Positions 22,213 through 34,183 of a stretch of 64,000 nucleotides of DNA are shown piece after piece. The stretch spans positions 8,873,501 through 8,937,500 of the forward strand of contig NC_088310.1 of the NCBI RefSeq assembly GCF_910592395.1, in the 5' to 3' direction. The first letter of the stretch is position 1. Every line of letters starts with the position of its first letter. The position numbers were made by a program, and so were the translations under genes. This DNA comes from Lineus longissimus (Eukaryota; Nemertea; Pilidiophora; Heteronemertea; Lineidae). The notes beneath the pieces were generated by a model. That model was not told the DNA's origin, did no database searches, and saw only the letters and a list, made by a program, of their open reading frames with translations.

Positions 22213-25200
22213 ATAGTACATACATATTCAGGGTGCCGACGGCAATTTTTTTTTCACTTGAATATCACATTTTCCCTATTTGTTTTGCGTACATGTACTG
22301 TATACATACATGTGGTATGTACTAAATGAACAGCCCTTTTGCAAACGTCTGCATAGCTACTGTTTCCAAGGTCTTCCCCGTTGGACATTTCGGACAACAA
22401 AAAAGACCGCTTTCGTTTGCGAGAAACTCGATCAGCAGATGAGGTAAATATTATATTTTATGGGAAAAGTTTATGTTAATATCAGTTGAGCCGATTGAGG
22501 TGTCCTTCGTTTTCTTCCGATCCTTGGTATTCACCCCAAAGTCTGAGTGGTTTATAGCGGCCGATTATTTAACAAGTCGGATTTTGATGCAGGTTATGTC
22601 ATACGTTATTACATTGTGAGCGGTAGATCTGGACTGGATTCAAATCTAGCTTCTCGGACCTTTGTGTTTTTAATTGTTATTTGGCACCCAAAGCCGTGAC
22701 TAGAACCCTTTAAGCAGACGTGATTACATGTCGTGGTCAGATCTTGTGTCGACGGCCCAAATTACTTGGGATTGTGGTGGTCTTGCATCGTATTGTACTG
22801 GTAGCTTATGTTCCATGAGGGACCCATCGAAGGGAAAGAGAGGGAAGCGTTTACTGTTTTAACAGAAAATGACAGCAATGACTTTACACATTAAAAGCAT
22901 CAGAATGCTGGCGACCGATGCGGATCGTAGAAATCTCGATAGTAGTCCGTAGGTATACTTGTATATATTTATGTAATTAGTTTAAGACATTTACAATGAA
23001 AAATTAATGTACATGTATTGTTTAAAGTGACTAGGAACATTAGTACAGATGTAGATTTAGAAAGTTTCTCCTGAAAAAGGTATCCGGCCCTATTGTACAT
23101 TCTGACGGATTATGGTATGGTTCTCATGAACAGCAATGCATTGATTAAACTGACTAGCAACATTACTACAGGTGTAGAAGATGTAGAAAATGTTCTCCTG
23201 GAAGAGATATCCGGCCCTATAATTGTACATTCTAACGGATTATGGTATGGTTCTGATGAACAGCAATAGTCAGAAAAAAGCGCATGATTGAATCCTTTGT
23301 TCCCCGGGCATTCTGTCCTTTAGGACATTTCAAACTCTTCTACAACTGTGGGAACTTTACACAATGTTTGCGTCCTGGTAAAAGATTTCCACCACTTTGT
23401 CAAGGTAGAATAATTGGCAGGTTTCGCAGTCCGTGCGAACGACGAAATACGAAGTACGAATGCCGCGGTGTCGTCAAGTCCTTTGCTAATTTGTTTACGC
23501 GGCCCTTGTAGATAATATATTTTCAAAAGCTTTTTAAGGAATCCGGAAAATCATCCAAAACAATCGTCGAGTAAATAAGTTAAACTCCTTCGTCATTCGT
23601 ATATCTCTTTCGTCGTATGGCTTGCCAAACCTGCCTTTTGACAAGATCGTAGAGACGAGGTCGTGGAGGAAGTACGAGATTACTATTTCCATTCAAACCC
23701 TGTTTGTCAGGTTTTAATGGCTTTTAAACAGCATGCACCTGGTATTCCGGTTAAGACCCATGCTTATACATTTCCATTAGAAAATGTATCTTTCATTCCG
23801 GTGTGGGGCTTCTGTCGTAAGTCCGGATTTTAGCTTGAATTTTGCACTCCTTTCGGTTGATTCAAACAAATTTTAAAAAGTATTCTAGAGGTTGCAGTGA
23901 ATGAAATGAAGACTTGGAACGGAAAGAATGGGGTCTTCGCTTAATTCCAGATCACCTTTTTGGTGTATTTTTAGATACTTTTTTTCAGGGATGAGGGGAG
24001 GGGGTATATAAGGGCAGTAGGGGTACATTAAATTTCTTTTTAATAGATATCTAAAATTGAGGTAACCCATGTCTATCCATCAAATATAATAGAATGTTTA
24101 AAAAAAGAAGTAGGCCAATTATAAGAGGTTGAAAACTTTGAATATTTTTTTTTTAATAACCCGACACAGGCAGCTAGTCTGCAGTCTGGAAAAATAGTCG
24201 ACATTGAAGGGTTGAATCCGCTGTACATGTACAATATTGTTGAGACCGATTAAGGTCATGCTAGCTTTTGAAATTGAAAGCCAGCAACGGTGCGTACCAG
24301 CGTATCAATGCCGCGTGCTTCCATAAACATACTGTTAGTATGCATGTATAAATACATCCTTTATTGGGGATGATTTCGAGTATTGTTTCGTATGGCAAAC
24401 ATGTCACTCAAATCATCAGAAGACTTGCAGGTTACGCGGAGTAATAACGGAATCGTGGGAACATATTACGGTATCACCCTTGCCACTAAATTTGGAGTAC
24501 CAAAGATTGGCCTTCTAGATAGTACACGAAGGTCAGAGTAAAATGCGTGAAGCCGCCGATAGGGGTCTCTCCAATTTCACAACGAACTATTCACAGGGGT
24601 ATATTATCATCTGTGCATCAGACACAGTCCTGGCCCCAAACTGTGCATAGTGGTTACCTGAAGGCTGTCAATTTGACCCTTGTAGCTTTAATATGGGATG
24701 GGATGGAGTAAGTAGAGGTAATCACCAAGGCATCATGGACTAGGATTAGAATATTAGTTGTCTTGGGGAGGGGATCGTAGAGGAAAAAGTAAATTTTTTG
24801 TTATGGTTTGAAATGGTCTTCTACTGCAAGACAAAGCCAGGCTGAACAATGTAGTTCTAAGGTCGGTGTTGACAATAATTTAATTCACTTTCGAATTTAG
24901 AAGGTGTGTATTTGTGTGTGCTTATCTTCCACAATCAATCGCTTTCCTCGCTTCTATTCAAATTGACAATTTGTTTTGCTCCTGGTGAGCAAAACTAGTA
25001 AAATAGAAGATAATAGTGAATTTACCTCTGACTAGATGTATGTGTGTTTAAACTGCAATGTAGCAGTGCCTTAACTTTTGATCTTAGATGTTATGTAAAT
25101 GTTTACCAACTTTGTAAGTGGTCATCTGTATGATTATCACAATTTTCAAAAGTCTCTGTACAGAACACACGCTTTTGGCAGACCCCATCCGTCTCCTTCT

Positions 25201-25768
25201 TAAAAACGTATTTAAAATTTTTACATTTTTGAGGTGGATTTGTTAGGACTGCTTGGCAAGTCATGTGGCTTATAATGAATGACAGATGCCGTACACTTTG
25301 TTTCATTAAATAACAATATTTGAATATACAATTTTGATTATTGTGGTGCGTTTAGTCTTAAGACTTGAGGTTGGGGCTTGTATGAAGACGACGGTATAAG
25401 CAGCCCGTTAACCCCTTAGCTTTATGCATGATAAATGTATTGATGAAACAATCTAAATGTCTTTAACATGTTTAAGGTGCTATGGAGACAGTTGAACAAT
25501 GTTTCACTGTGGAATAGGTAACTTAGAGAATGGTTAAACGGCAAAGACATTTTAAGCCACTTTCAATTCAAGACTATTTATAAATGACATCAGTGGCTGC
25601 TGACAGTGTCCCATCCTCGTGTGTTTTGACGGAAGACTTCTGAAAGATCTTGACAATAATGATATGGTGATATGACTCATACGCTGAATTCATAATTAGA
25701 AATATTCATTTGTACTACATGTATCAGCTGATAGCTGAACTAACAGTGGCTTTAGTGTATGCATTGTC
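22213..25768. other. Non-coding stretch with a tandem duplication at 23026-23267
   Basis: No gene recognised. About 23026-23143 and 23144-23267 are tandem copies of one ~120-bp segment. Shared words include TATCCGGCCCTAT, GGATTATGGTATGGTTCT and GATGAACAGCAAT. The remainder shows short AT-rich frames only. Confidence 0.5.
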
Positions 25769-26284
25769 ATTTTATAAAATAATTGTATATATCATGTATA
25801 GGGTGTACCAAAAAATGCCGGTTTCGCGGTTCATGCCCGATTGTAGTTTAGTGAGCTTAGAACAAGAATGATGAAAGAGAAAAGCAAGGACAGGACCTAA
25901 AGACCAATCGTTTTATTTTTAAACAATATTTGGTTTCCCGGTCATTTTATAAATTATATATATCATGTATAGGGTGTACCAAAAATGCCGGTTTCGCGGT
26001 TCATGCCCGATTGTAGTTTAGTGAGATTAGAACAAGAATGATGAAAGAGAAAAACAAGGACGGGACCTATAGACCAATCGTTTTATTTTTTTAAACAATA
26101 TTTGGTTACCCGGTCATTTTATGAATTATATATATCATGTATAGGGTGTACCAAAAATGCCGGTTTCGCGGTTCATGCCCGATTGTAGTTTAGTGAGCTT
26201 AGAACAAGAATGATGAAAGAGAAAAACAAGGACGGGACCTATAGACCAATCGTTTTATTTTTGAACAATATTTGGTTACCCGGT
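25769..26284 (+). repeat. Three tandem copies of a ~171-bp unit
   Basis: Three near-identical units in direct tandem start at about 25769, 25943 and 26115. Each contains TATAGGGTGTACCAAAAA, GCCGGTTTCGCGGTTCATGC and ACCAATCGTTTTATTTTT. The spacing of the GGGTGTACC word (25801, 25972, 26144) gives a period of 171-172 bp. The high identity indicates recent amplification. The leading word resembles ends of mariner-type MITEs, so the unit may have begun as one. It has no coding capacity. Confidence 0.85.
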
Positions 26285-27473
26285 TTCAACTTAAATGCAT
26301 GAATTACGAAAAATAAGTTTAATCTTTCTTTATCATGGCAGTTTTTTCCCACTCGAATAATCGTTCCGGAGATTTTGGGCCAAATATGTACAGTCATGTT
26401 GATATCTTAAAATATTATATGTTAAATTTGTGGCTATCAATCCACTTTAACGTGGTTAATATGATCGTAATAAATGATTTAAATGCATATTAGCACTCGG
26501 TCTGATAGATTAATTATTTGTATAAATTCAGTGTTAAGCATTGAATTTAATGGTTGCTGGGATATTTAAACCATTTAATACGATTGATATGATAAGAGAC
26601 GTGACAGTCTTAATTGATGGCCAGGTATTGTATCTTAGTAGGTCAACGACCTTAGTTCACAACTGGCCAGAACCTTTGTAACATCTATTAAAACTGCACA
26701 ATAACTGTTCGGCGAACTGGGTCATTTTTTATATGCAAGCAGTGTGTAAGACAGTAATGTATGGAGATTCTAGGAGTTGACAATAATGCTTCAATAGTAG
26801 CTTTTAGAATATGAAAAGTGTCAGAATAGTGAAGTTGTGTAGTCTCCACAAGTAAACAGAGATCCAGACTTAAATGGAATTTTGCACGTCAAACAATATG
26901 CCAGACATTAACGTTTGCAACGTACCCTTTAATTTCTTGTTGCGTAGAAGAATTCTCCTGATAGCTGGTTTTGGTCTGCTTATTTCGTCTCCCTTTGATA
27001 CCGACTGATGCCCGGGGAATATTAAGGGTAGAGTGATCCAAGATGCATTCTTACATGACGGCAGTTAATAATAAAAATTGTTTCATGTATCTTTTACTGT
27101 CTATCACTATATTGACTCTATTGGCTATCGTATCTTACTATCGTTCACATGTGTATATTATCACTTTGCACGGTTGATAGGGGGGAGGCGAGGAGTCCAA
27201 CAGTAAATCTTCCCAGTGACAATACATTTTGTTCTTTTGGCGTGATGCTGGGGCCAATTTTATTACATTAACCGTACTAGTAAATGTAGTATACATGTAT
27301 AATACACCTTCCTTCCGATGTTAATGAGTTTTTAGGGCACCTAGTTTTCAGTGTATATGTAGATGGTTTGGCGACTGTTAATTTGTTGGGTTAAAATTTT
27401 TTGCTGAATTTACATGTCGATACCGGTTTGAGGTGTGCAAAAGACTATTTTTACTGTGGTCTTGATAGTTTTT
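26285..27473. other. Non-coding AT-rich stretch
   Basis: No open frame, repeat or RNA gene was recognised. Confidence 0.5.
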
Positions 27474-27913
27474 GGCTCACCGTAGGGGAATCTATACAAC
27501 AACGCTGTGTCCGACGTCCGTCGTCCATCGTCGTCGTCGTCTGTATCCTGTTTCAGAAACAATGGCACGTTTCTTAACCGCTAGGGCTATGAATTTAAAA
27601 AAACTAACCACCAAGGTCAGGTGACCACTGACAATAAAATTCGGTCCGATCTGATTCTTGACTTGGCAACCAGGAGGCCAGAAGTGGAAACCTAAAAAGT
27701 GTGATATCTCTCGTATGAGTGACTCGTTTTCCTAGCAAGGATACATCACATATCCTACGGGTTTTTGATTTGACCTAATTTTCAAGGTCACAGACGTGAA
27801 ATGGTGTAAATTGATGGTTTGAGTGGTACTATGGCACGTTTCTTAACCGCTAAAATTCTTAACCACCAAATATCTATACGGTGAGCACAATGGCCCTTGG
27901 CCGTTTCATTTAG
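27474..27913 (+). mobile_element. Short copy of the GGCTCACCGTA element
   Basis: About 440 bp starting GGCTCACCGTAGGGGAATCT, followed by a CGTCGTC-rich stretch. It ends in TATCTATACGGTGAGC plus a tail CCTTGGCCGTTTCATTTAG, so GCTCACCGTA occurs at both ends in inverted orientation. Internal words (GGCACGTTTCTTAACCGCTA, 'CAAGGTCACAG') match the long copy at 34184-35888, which lies in the opposite orientation. This is a non-autonomous element with no coding capacity. Confidence 0.75.
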
Positions 27914-29502
27914 CTAAACCTTTCCAAATGCATTCTTTCAGATGCAGTTTCTTGCAATGAAACTTGTAGCGATTTGTTTTTGTTTGGTTAAATCGGTTGT
28001 GGTTTTCATTCAGTCAAGGTAAACATCATTTTCAACTGGAAACACGACTTCAGGAGAACAAAAGACTACCGGTATACATGTTTACACCTTGTAAGAATTT
28101 GAGATAATTGCAAGTATACATATATATACATGTACATGTATCCTTCATATCAAATTCATTATACCAGTTATCGTAGACCGACCACCGGGCAGAACAAATA
28201 CTACATATTATCTTAAAATTTATTTGCAAAAATAATTAACCTTGTTGTTAGTGTTGTGAAATTAATAAAGATAGTAGTGTAAATAACTATTGAAAAGTAA
28301 AAATAACCATTAAAATTATTAAAAATTACTTTCATTGTTAACAACTAATTTCACAGTTGGTGCGATAGGAACTATACCAGAGTAGTAAAATTCCTATAAA
28401 GTATGTATTTTCACCATTTGGTTTTTTGAGTGCAGTACATGTAGAGTGCTGGTCATCAGGAAGTTAAGTGTAATCCCAGCCAATCGAAAATCAAAGCTCA
28501 TTCTGCGCAGCAAGCTAAGGGATGTTTGTTCATGAGATTTTCAACCAATTACAGACTTGTTGCTTTTTGATTTCTGAATTGAACATCGACTAGCTTCCAC
28601 TATATAACTTCATTGTATTCCAAGCCGTTATAGTGCTCGGCGTAGTGATGCCTATTTTTTGCTTCGACCAGATGTAATTTGTCTGAAGATATGATATTAA
28701 TGTAGCGCTCATTCTCGTTTCTGAGTTCATATTTAATCAAATTTGATTCGATATTATGCAGCATGCACAAGTAATAAACATTCATCATATCGCACAAATA
28801 TTCAATCTTTCTTTGGTCATTTTCAAGGTTTCCTATATCACCACCTCCCTCTAAATGAGCTCAGCCTCCCCAGAAGTCACTAGAAAATGTGTTTTTGACC
28901 GAAATTTTCGAAACCTGCCATATTTTCTCCTCAATCGGGTTGTCTAATGCTTTGGTCATGGTTTCGATCTTGAGATTTACTCTTTGGTGTGGTGTGGTCT
29001 CGGCCCCCTGTTTACCCCAATATGTAACATACCTTCCACCTGCCGCACTCGCGCCACCTTTCTATCCCGGTGTCACAAGATTATAATCCCAGTGATTTTC
29101 ACTTTTAGCCGCTCTATTTACGACCATTGCGGCAAATATACGCTCAGTTAGATGCTGGCGCCACCTATCCATCCCATGAACTAGCCAAAATTGTATTCCA
29201 AACTAACCTCATGTTACAAGATAATAGTCCCTTTAACTGCCAGTGAATCACCTGTAACTCAAAATAGTATGCCATCATTTGCATACCATATAAGACCTTG
29301 TGTGTGCTGGAGTATGTGTGCTAGCTTGTTGACTCCTTTTTGCGTTTGGCCTACTTTTGCAATCATAACGCCCAACGTAACCACGGTCTGAGGATGACCA
29401 GGCTGTGTATTATAAATAAGAAAATACACCGTTGTTTGCGGAAAGTCCAGTAAACCTATTGCTCCGCCAGTTTCATTAGACATATACAAGGGGAAGGCCT
29501 AA
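27914..29502. other. Non-coding stretch
   Basis: Open frames of 65-76 codons show no domain. Nothing else was recognised before the duplicated segment begins at about 29503. Confidence 0.5.
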
Positions 29503-29989
29503 AATACTTGAAATCTATTGAAAACCACGCTCTTCCAACCAGTCAGTGCACATGTCCAAAAAGACCTTACAACATGTCTGGAATCTGCATCGTAAAACCC
29601 CCGGATAGGGATACTAATCGCGTGGGATTTCCTGTTTCAAAATGCGATCCTTATTCTTCTTGTACCAATCAAGGCGTCCCAATGTCACTCTGAAAGGCAA
29701 TGAAGAGGACAGAATTGAGAACAGCCATGTTTCTATTCTTTTCAAACTTTAAATAATTCTGCTTTGGCAGATCTATTGCATGCTGAGAAATGTTACAAAT
29801 AATCGAACCATGTCTTATGTTCTAGTCCATACAATAGAGGTTCTTCACTGACGTCACATGATGACGTTGCCAATATGTTTTGTACTGCCATATTGGCCGT
29901 CACATGTGGTCACGAGGTAAAGGAAATGCATCTGGCAGGTTGCCGTCAAAACGTCTCGTCGTGGCGTCACGTGAGGAATCTCTATAGGC

Positions 29990-30048
29990 ATCTCCTCCAT
30001 TTTTAATTTGTTTATTGTTTAAAAACAAATTAAAAATGGAGGAGATTC
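29990..30048. repeat. A1-specific hairpin
   Basis: TCTCCTCCATTTTTAATTTG is followed, after a short AT loop, by its exact complement. The A2 counterpart near 39581-39620 has only one arm, so the hairpin arose after or during the duplication. No function is assigned. Confidence 0.7.
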
Positions 30049-30571
30049 ATTGCGGGATTACTTCTGAATGTTACTCAATCATCGTATTTGGATCCACCTT
30101 GTCTAAAGAACCGACGAACTGGGGTATAAAGATTGCTGTGAAGAGGAAAATAACCTGGAAGAAAACATACATTTATATTAGGTTACTTCTATCAGAGTCT
30201 TTCAATATTAAACTTTTAAAGACTTGATTTTAAATTTCGATTTTTTTCAAAATAACTATTCGTCCTTGTTTATATTTACTTAAAGGTCATATATCAAGGT
30301 TTTTTGCCATTTTCTGCTGTAAGACGATTTCAAAAGTGTACCTAACACTTTATACAATACAGAAAACCAAATGCAATTAGCTCCATCCATTTTGAAGATA
30401 TAGCCAATTATGTGTTTGACAACTTGATTACCTGATCAGGCTAGCAACTGGCTTGTTAGAGCCAGGCGGCGGGTTCAGCAAAAGTTGTGATGTAGATCAT
30501 GTCATGCAATCATAAAAGCAGGAGGGCCTTAATTAGTTATGCACACCTGGAAGTAATGTGTTTCATTCACT

Positions 30572-31529
30572 ATGGTGTATTGTGTGGCTCCGAATTGTGT
30601 CAAGGCTAGCACAAAGAACAATCGAATGACGGATGGGACCCATTTTCATGAATTTCCAAAGCCAGTTGAACGAGAGAGGAGGAAGCTGTGGATTTGGAAG
30701 TGCAAACGTTTGGAGTGTTGGAAGCCTGGGCCTTCGGCCAAACTTTGCAGTGATCACTTTATCGATACGGATTATCACATGAAGCCGGATATCTGCATCC
30801 AACTGAATATTAAATGCCACTTGTTAAAAACAGCTGTTCCATCTGTATTCGATTTGACCAACCCCACTTACATGCGACAGCCTCCAAAGGAAAGTTCGTT
30901 AGCCAAAAAACGTAAACATCAAGAAGTGAGTTGAACACTATTTCATGATTTATACACTGCTGATGCACACAACACTCATACTACCCAAATGGCACATGTC
31001 ATCCACTGTACAGTGGCTACACAACCATGTCAATTGCATTTAATGCCCGAGGCTGCTGAGGTCGGTTGTTATACATAATGTGTTCACAGAGAGACTAACA
31101 CTGTTCTTCTATTTTGGCATCAGTCAATTTTGAGATGGTCCCTTTAGAGAGGTTCCACTTGACTGTGAACACCATTTCCATTTCCAGAGGTATTTCATGG
31201 AGATGATCTTGTGTCACCAAAAACAAACAGGACATCCTATAAATACAAAATATTTATTGTTCAAAAAAAATCAAAATATTCGTTCCTTTTCAGAATACAT
31301 TGAACTTCTACTGAATGAGGTATTGAGACTTCGAGAGAAAATGCCCTCGTACAGCACTGCATTGGCCAATAGAGAAGATCGCATCAAGTCTACCCCCAAG
31401 CCAGTCTGTACGAAATACACGAAACGTCAAACCAAACTTGAGGTCGTGGATAGCCGGAAGACTCGATTTAATCGGACGCTCAACTCTTTGGATAACGAAA
31501 GCCAGTGTACTCCTCTGAGGGCCAGGTAG
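30572..31529 (+). CDS. THAP domain protein (two exons)
   Basis: Exon 1 is 30572-30925 (donor GTGAGT) and exon 2 is 31188-31529 (acceptor TTTCCAG). Phase 0 on both sides gives 231 residues. Residues 1-85 form a THAP zinc-dependent DNA-binding domain: C4 and C9, then C59 and H62 (CSDH) complete the C2CH set, with the typical LWIWKCKR segment and a closing AVPSVF box. Downstream, exon 2 has a helical, coiled-coil-like EYIELLLNEVLRLREK and a basic tail. There is no recognisable nuclease domain. It lies inside the TTAA-flanked element and ends 50 bp past the start of the opposing gene's 3' end (tail-to-tail overlap). Exon 1 is secure. The exon 2 join is inferred from phase and consensus only. Confidence 0.8.
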
Positions 31530-32530
31530 AGCGAATCTTGTCACGAGCACAGACTGGAAGAGGAAGTCTTTGCTTTTTGCCCAAACGTTGCCAGCACCAG
31601 CGCACAAATCTGCGGTATGCAAGGTATCTCCATAACCTGAAAAGACAGTTTGAAAGAAAATTTGAGTTCAGATGAAACATAATGCATACAATGTAGTATG
31701 GTCATGAATCATTTGTGCTGAAAGCAGTTGTTTCTGTTTTGTAAATAAATAGGAAGTGTACATGTACAAGTTTCTGTTATTTTACTTATTTCAACTTACT
31801 TGTGCATTGGCTGATCATTTCCTATTGGCCCTTGATCTTGGATAAATTCATACATGGCACTTTCCAGGACATATCGGTCAAGGCAGTTGCTTGCGAATCC
31901 GGGATGCAGAGTTATGCAGGCAACTCCATCTGGCTCATAACTTTCCTTCTTGGCCAGAACTGGGGAATAGTCACTGCAGCACATCGACTCTGTTCCAGTG
32001 ATTTGAGCTGTGCAGTTTCCACAGTCACACCTGAAGTGATAAACGTTTACATATTTACAAAAAATGATGATTAACACTAGACCAGTTGCCAGTTGCCCTC
32101 CTTGGCTTCCCTCAGTCTCAGTGATGGATGATGAGGCCGAGTCCATGACATGGCAGATGGCAAATGTCCTTCAGAGACTGTTCAAATACATACAACCATT
32201 GAACCAATACAAAGCCATCCAAGAAGTGCCAGAGCATCAGATAAAGTCCAATTGTGTAAAGTAGTAGTGGATGCATGTCATGATGTAGTGCTGTGTGCAT
32301 AGAGAACAGAGTGAGAATGTAAACAAAACTTGCCATTTTCTGTTGCCTGCACGTTCAGGGCGTTCATCCTCCACTTCCTCATCACTTTCGTCCGAATGAT
32401 CACTCTCATTATGATCTAGTGATATCAATGGCTCGAACATGTATGGCTCAACGTTTAAATATCCTTCTGTATCGACCAAAACATCCTCAAATTCACTGCT
32501 CTCACTCTCTGAACTGTATGCGGAAGCCAT
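31480..32530 (-). CDS. Stand-alone P2X7 ballast (P2RX7 intracellular) domain protein, three exons
   Basis: Exons are 32530-32334, 32030-31800 and 31636-31480; phases 2 and 2 match and give 194 residues. Residues 1-60 are an acidic Ser/Glu/Asp-rich leader with a PYMFEP motif. From W66 the protein follows the cytoplasmic ballast domain of P2X7 receptors: WCDCGNC (66-72), ESMCC, then GVACITLHPGF, and WRYLAYRRFVRWCW with CARDKIR and EEYTGFR at the C terminus. Vertebrate ballast domains bind zinc and guanine nucleotides; the Cys framework is present here. There is no transmembrane P2X channel part, so it is not a receptor. The first intron appears to be GC-AG (donor GCAAGT), the only join giving the family's W-C order. 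It lies inside the TTAA element, convergent with the THAP gene. Confidence 0.85.
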
Positions 32531-33379
32531 CTTGCTTTGTTCTGACTGACACGACCTACGTCATCAAAAAATCCCTAGCGGCCACATGTGGAACTAATCT
32601 AAAGTTGTGTGTGGTGGGAAATTCAAATAGTTTCAAATTGAAAATTGAAATAACTAAATAATGACTTTATTATTAGAATTTTTTTAATGTCTGGGATCTT
32701 GTTTTTTTAACCCTCAACATATTTCATGAGTATCAAGCATGTTTTCAAACCTTGATATATGACCTTTAAATCAGTTATTACGATTAGTCGTATCAACCAT
32801 CTCAAAGTGCAAGGATACCCCTATCTTCAATAGACATGTACTATGCCATTCACATACTTAATTTATTACTGACTGACTGAAAATCTTGAAATCTCCTTAA
32901 AATGGATATGTGAATCATAAATTTCTAAAAAAAAGATTTCTGGGGAAAAAAGATTCGCCACGCGGTCTTACCAAAACGGCCGGCTCGATCAGTATGTTGT
33001 ATTTCTCTACCAGCTGATCAGTGACGGGACTAATGTCCCCGTTTAGTTTCTTCAGCTCTTCGAGATATGTCCTCACGAACGTCCTATTGTATTCAGGCAA
33101 GTGTTTCTTGAGGTCAACGTCACCCTCCATTATTGCCTGAAGTAAAACGGAACTTATCCGTCTCGAACTCGGAAAGGCAAGGTTACTAGTGCACAAAACT
33201 AACCAGTAGCCAACTCGCTTGCCTGTCATGAAGGGCATCCGTTGACTCTGAGATGCGGCTGAGCATATTATATCGGTCTGTATGACAGCAGATCCGACAA
33301 CAGATTGTAAATTTTGTTTTCAACTTAGTTGAAAGCTGAGTGTCAACTGGGACATTATTAGCTCTATAAATGATGTTGG

Positions 33380-33556
33380 GTGATTTGTACTGTAAAGTAG
33401 GAAGAAACCAGAGGAACCCTACGCTGTCGAAGAGAGTCGTCTTCTCCAGCTCTCACATCAGGACCAACCGGCAATCGAACCGGCTGAGATCTCGGAGTTG
33501 GCAGGCGCCGACGTTTCCATTGCGTTACTCAAGCCAATATCAAGTGTGTTATCATA
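33380..33556 (-). mobile_element. Candidate tRNA-derived SINE (shared by both duplication copies)
   Basis: On the minus strand, TGGCTTGAGT resembles a Pol III A box, and GGTTCGATTGCC about 50 bp later resembles a B box. It is followed by a tail shared with 40702-40879. Because both duplicates carry it at the same place, it predates the duplication. The box matches are imperfect, so this is a suggestion only. Confidence 0.35.
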
Positions 33557-34183
33557 GAGCCTATAGGTCTATCTAGACGATATATACGGGAAATAATCGG
33601 GGAAGGGGGACTAGACCTACTTTCACATCGGGAATATAGTTGTAGCGGCATTGATATCTTTAGTCTTTAATCATGCAGTGGCTCGTTTCATCCAACCTTA
33701 GATTAACGGAAGACAACAGGAACAAGCTTGATTTCTTTTCCCATCTATTCACCACGTAATAAACTGAAAGATACAATAATTGAACAACAACTAAGTACAT
33801 ATTCACAATAATTGAACAACAACTAAGTACAGATTCGTAACAACAAAGAGACAATCATGGAAGACAATAGTACATCCATCAGGAGGACTGAAAAACATGT
33901 TACAACACTGTCCTCAAGGAGGTAGAGACACCTGACGATTGAATATCGAACTAAAATATTCATAAAATGGACTGAGATTATGCTACTAAAGTCCCCATTG
34001 TTGCCCCAAAACTTGATGTTAACTACAAACAAAATTATTAAGATGAAGAGCTCCAATACCGAGCTACCACACAGAGACGATAGATTGAACACATCACGAT
34101 ATAATCAAGTACTAGCCATGTTGAGATGTCCGAAGTGGTGTAACGAAAGAAATGTCACCGGGAATATTAAATCTATACTTGAT

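Larger units (their letters stand above)
30284..32765. mobile_element. 2.48-kb Kolobok-like element carrying THAP and P2X7-ballast genes
   Basis: The ends are a perfect 19-bp inverted repeat, AGGTCATATATCAAGGTTT at 30284 and its complement ending at 32765. They are flanked by TTAA at 30280-30283 and 32766-32769. The paralogous locus near 40081 lacks the element and reads CTTTAATCAG across the site. TTAA duplications and THAP DNA-binding domains are known hallmarks of the Kolobok superfamily (piggyBac also uses TTAA). Inside are two converging spliced genes (30572-31529 plus; 32530-31480 minus). No transposase catalytic domain was recognised. It is therefore either non-autonomous or uses an unrecognised mechanism. 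Confidence 0.85.

Noticed and set aside
25769-26284. CRISPR-like array
   Set aside because: The units are long, contiguous and identical throughout with no spacers, and the genome is clearly eukaryotic.
30015-30227. Plus-strand frame shared by both duplication copies (also 39524-39802)
   Set aside because: It is antisense to exon 7 of the kinase-like gene. The minus-strand reading has a splice acceptor, the correct phase and a conserved stop.
32767-32915. Extension of the TTAA element beyond 32765
   Set aside because: Sequence from 32770 onward is present in copy A2, so it belongs to the duplicated host segment and not to the element.
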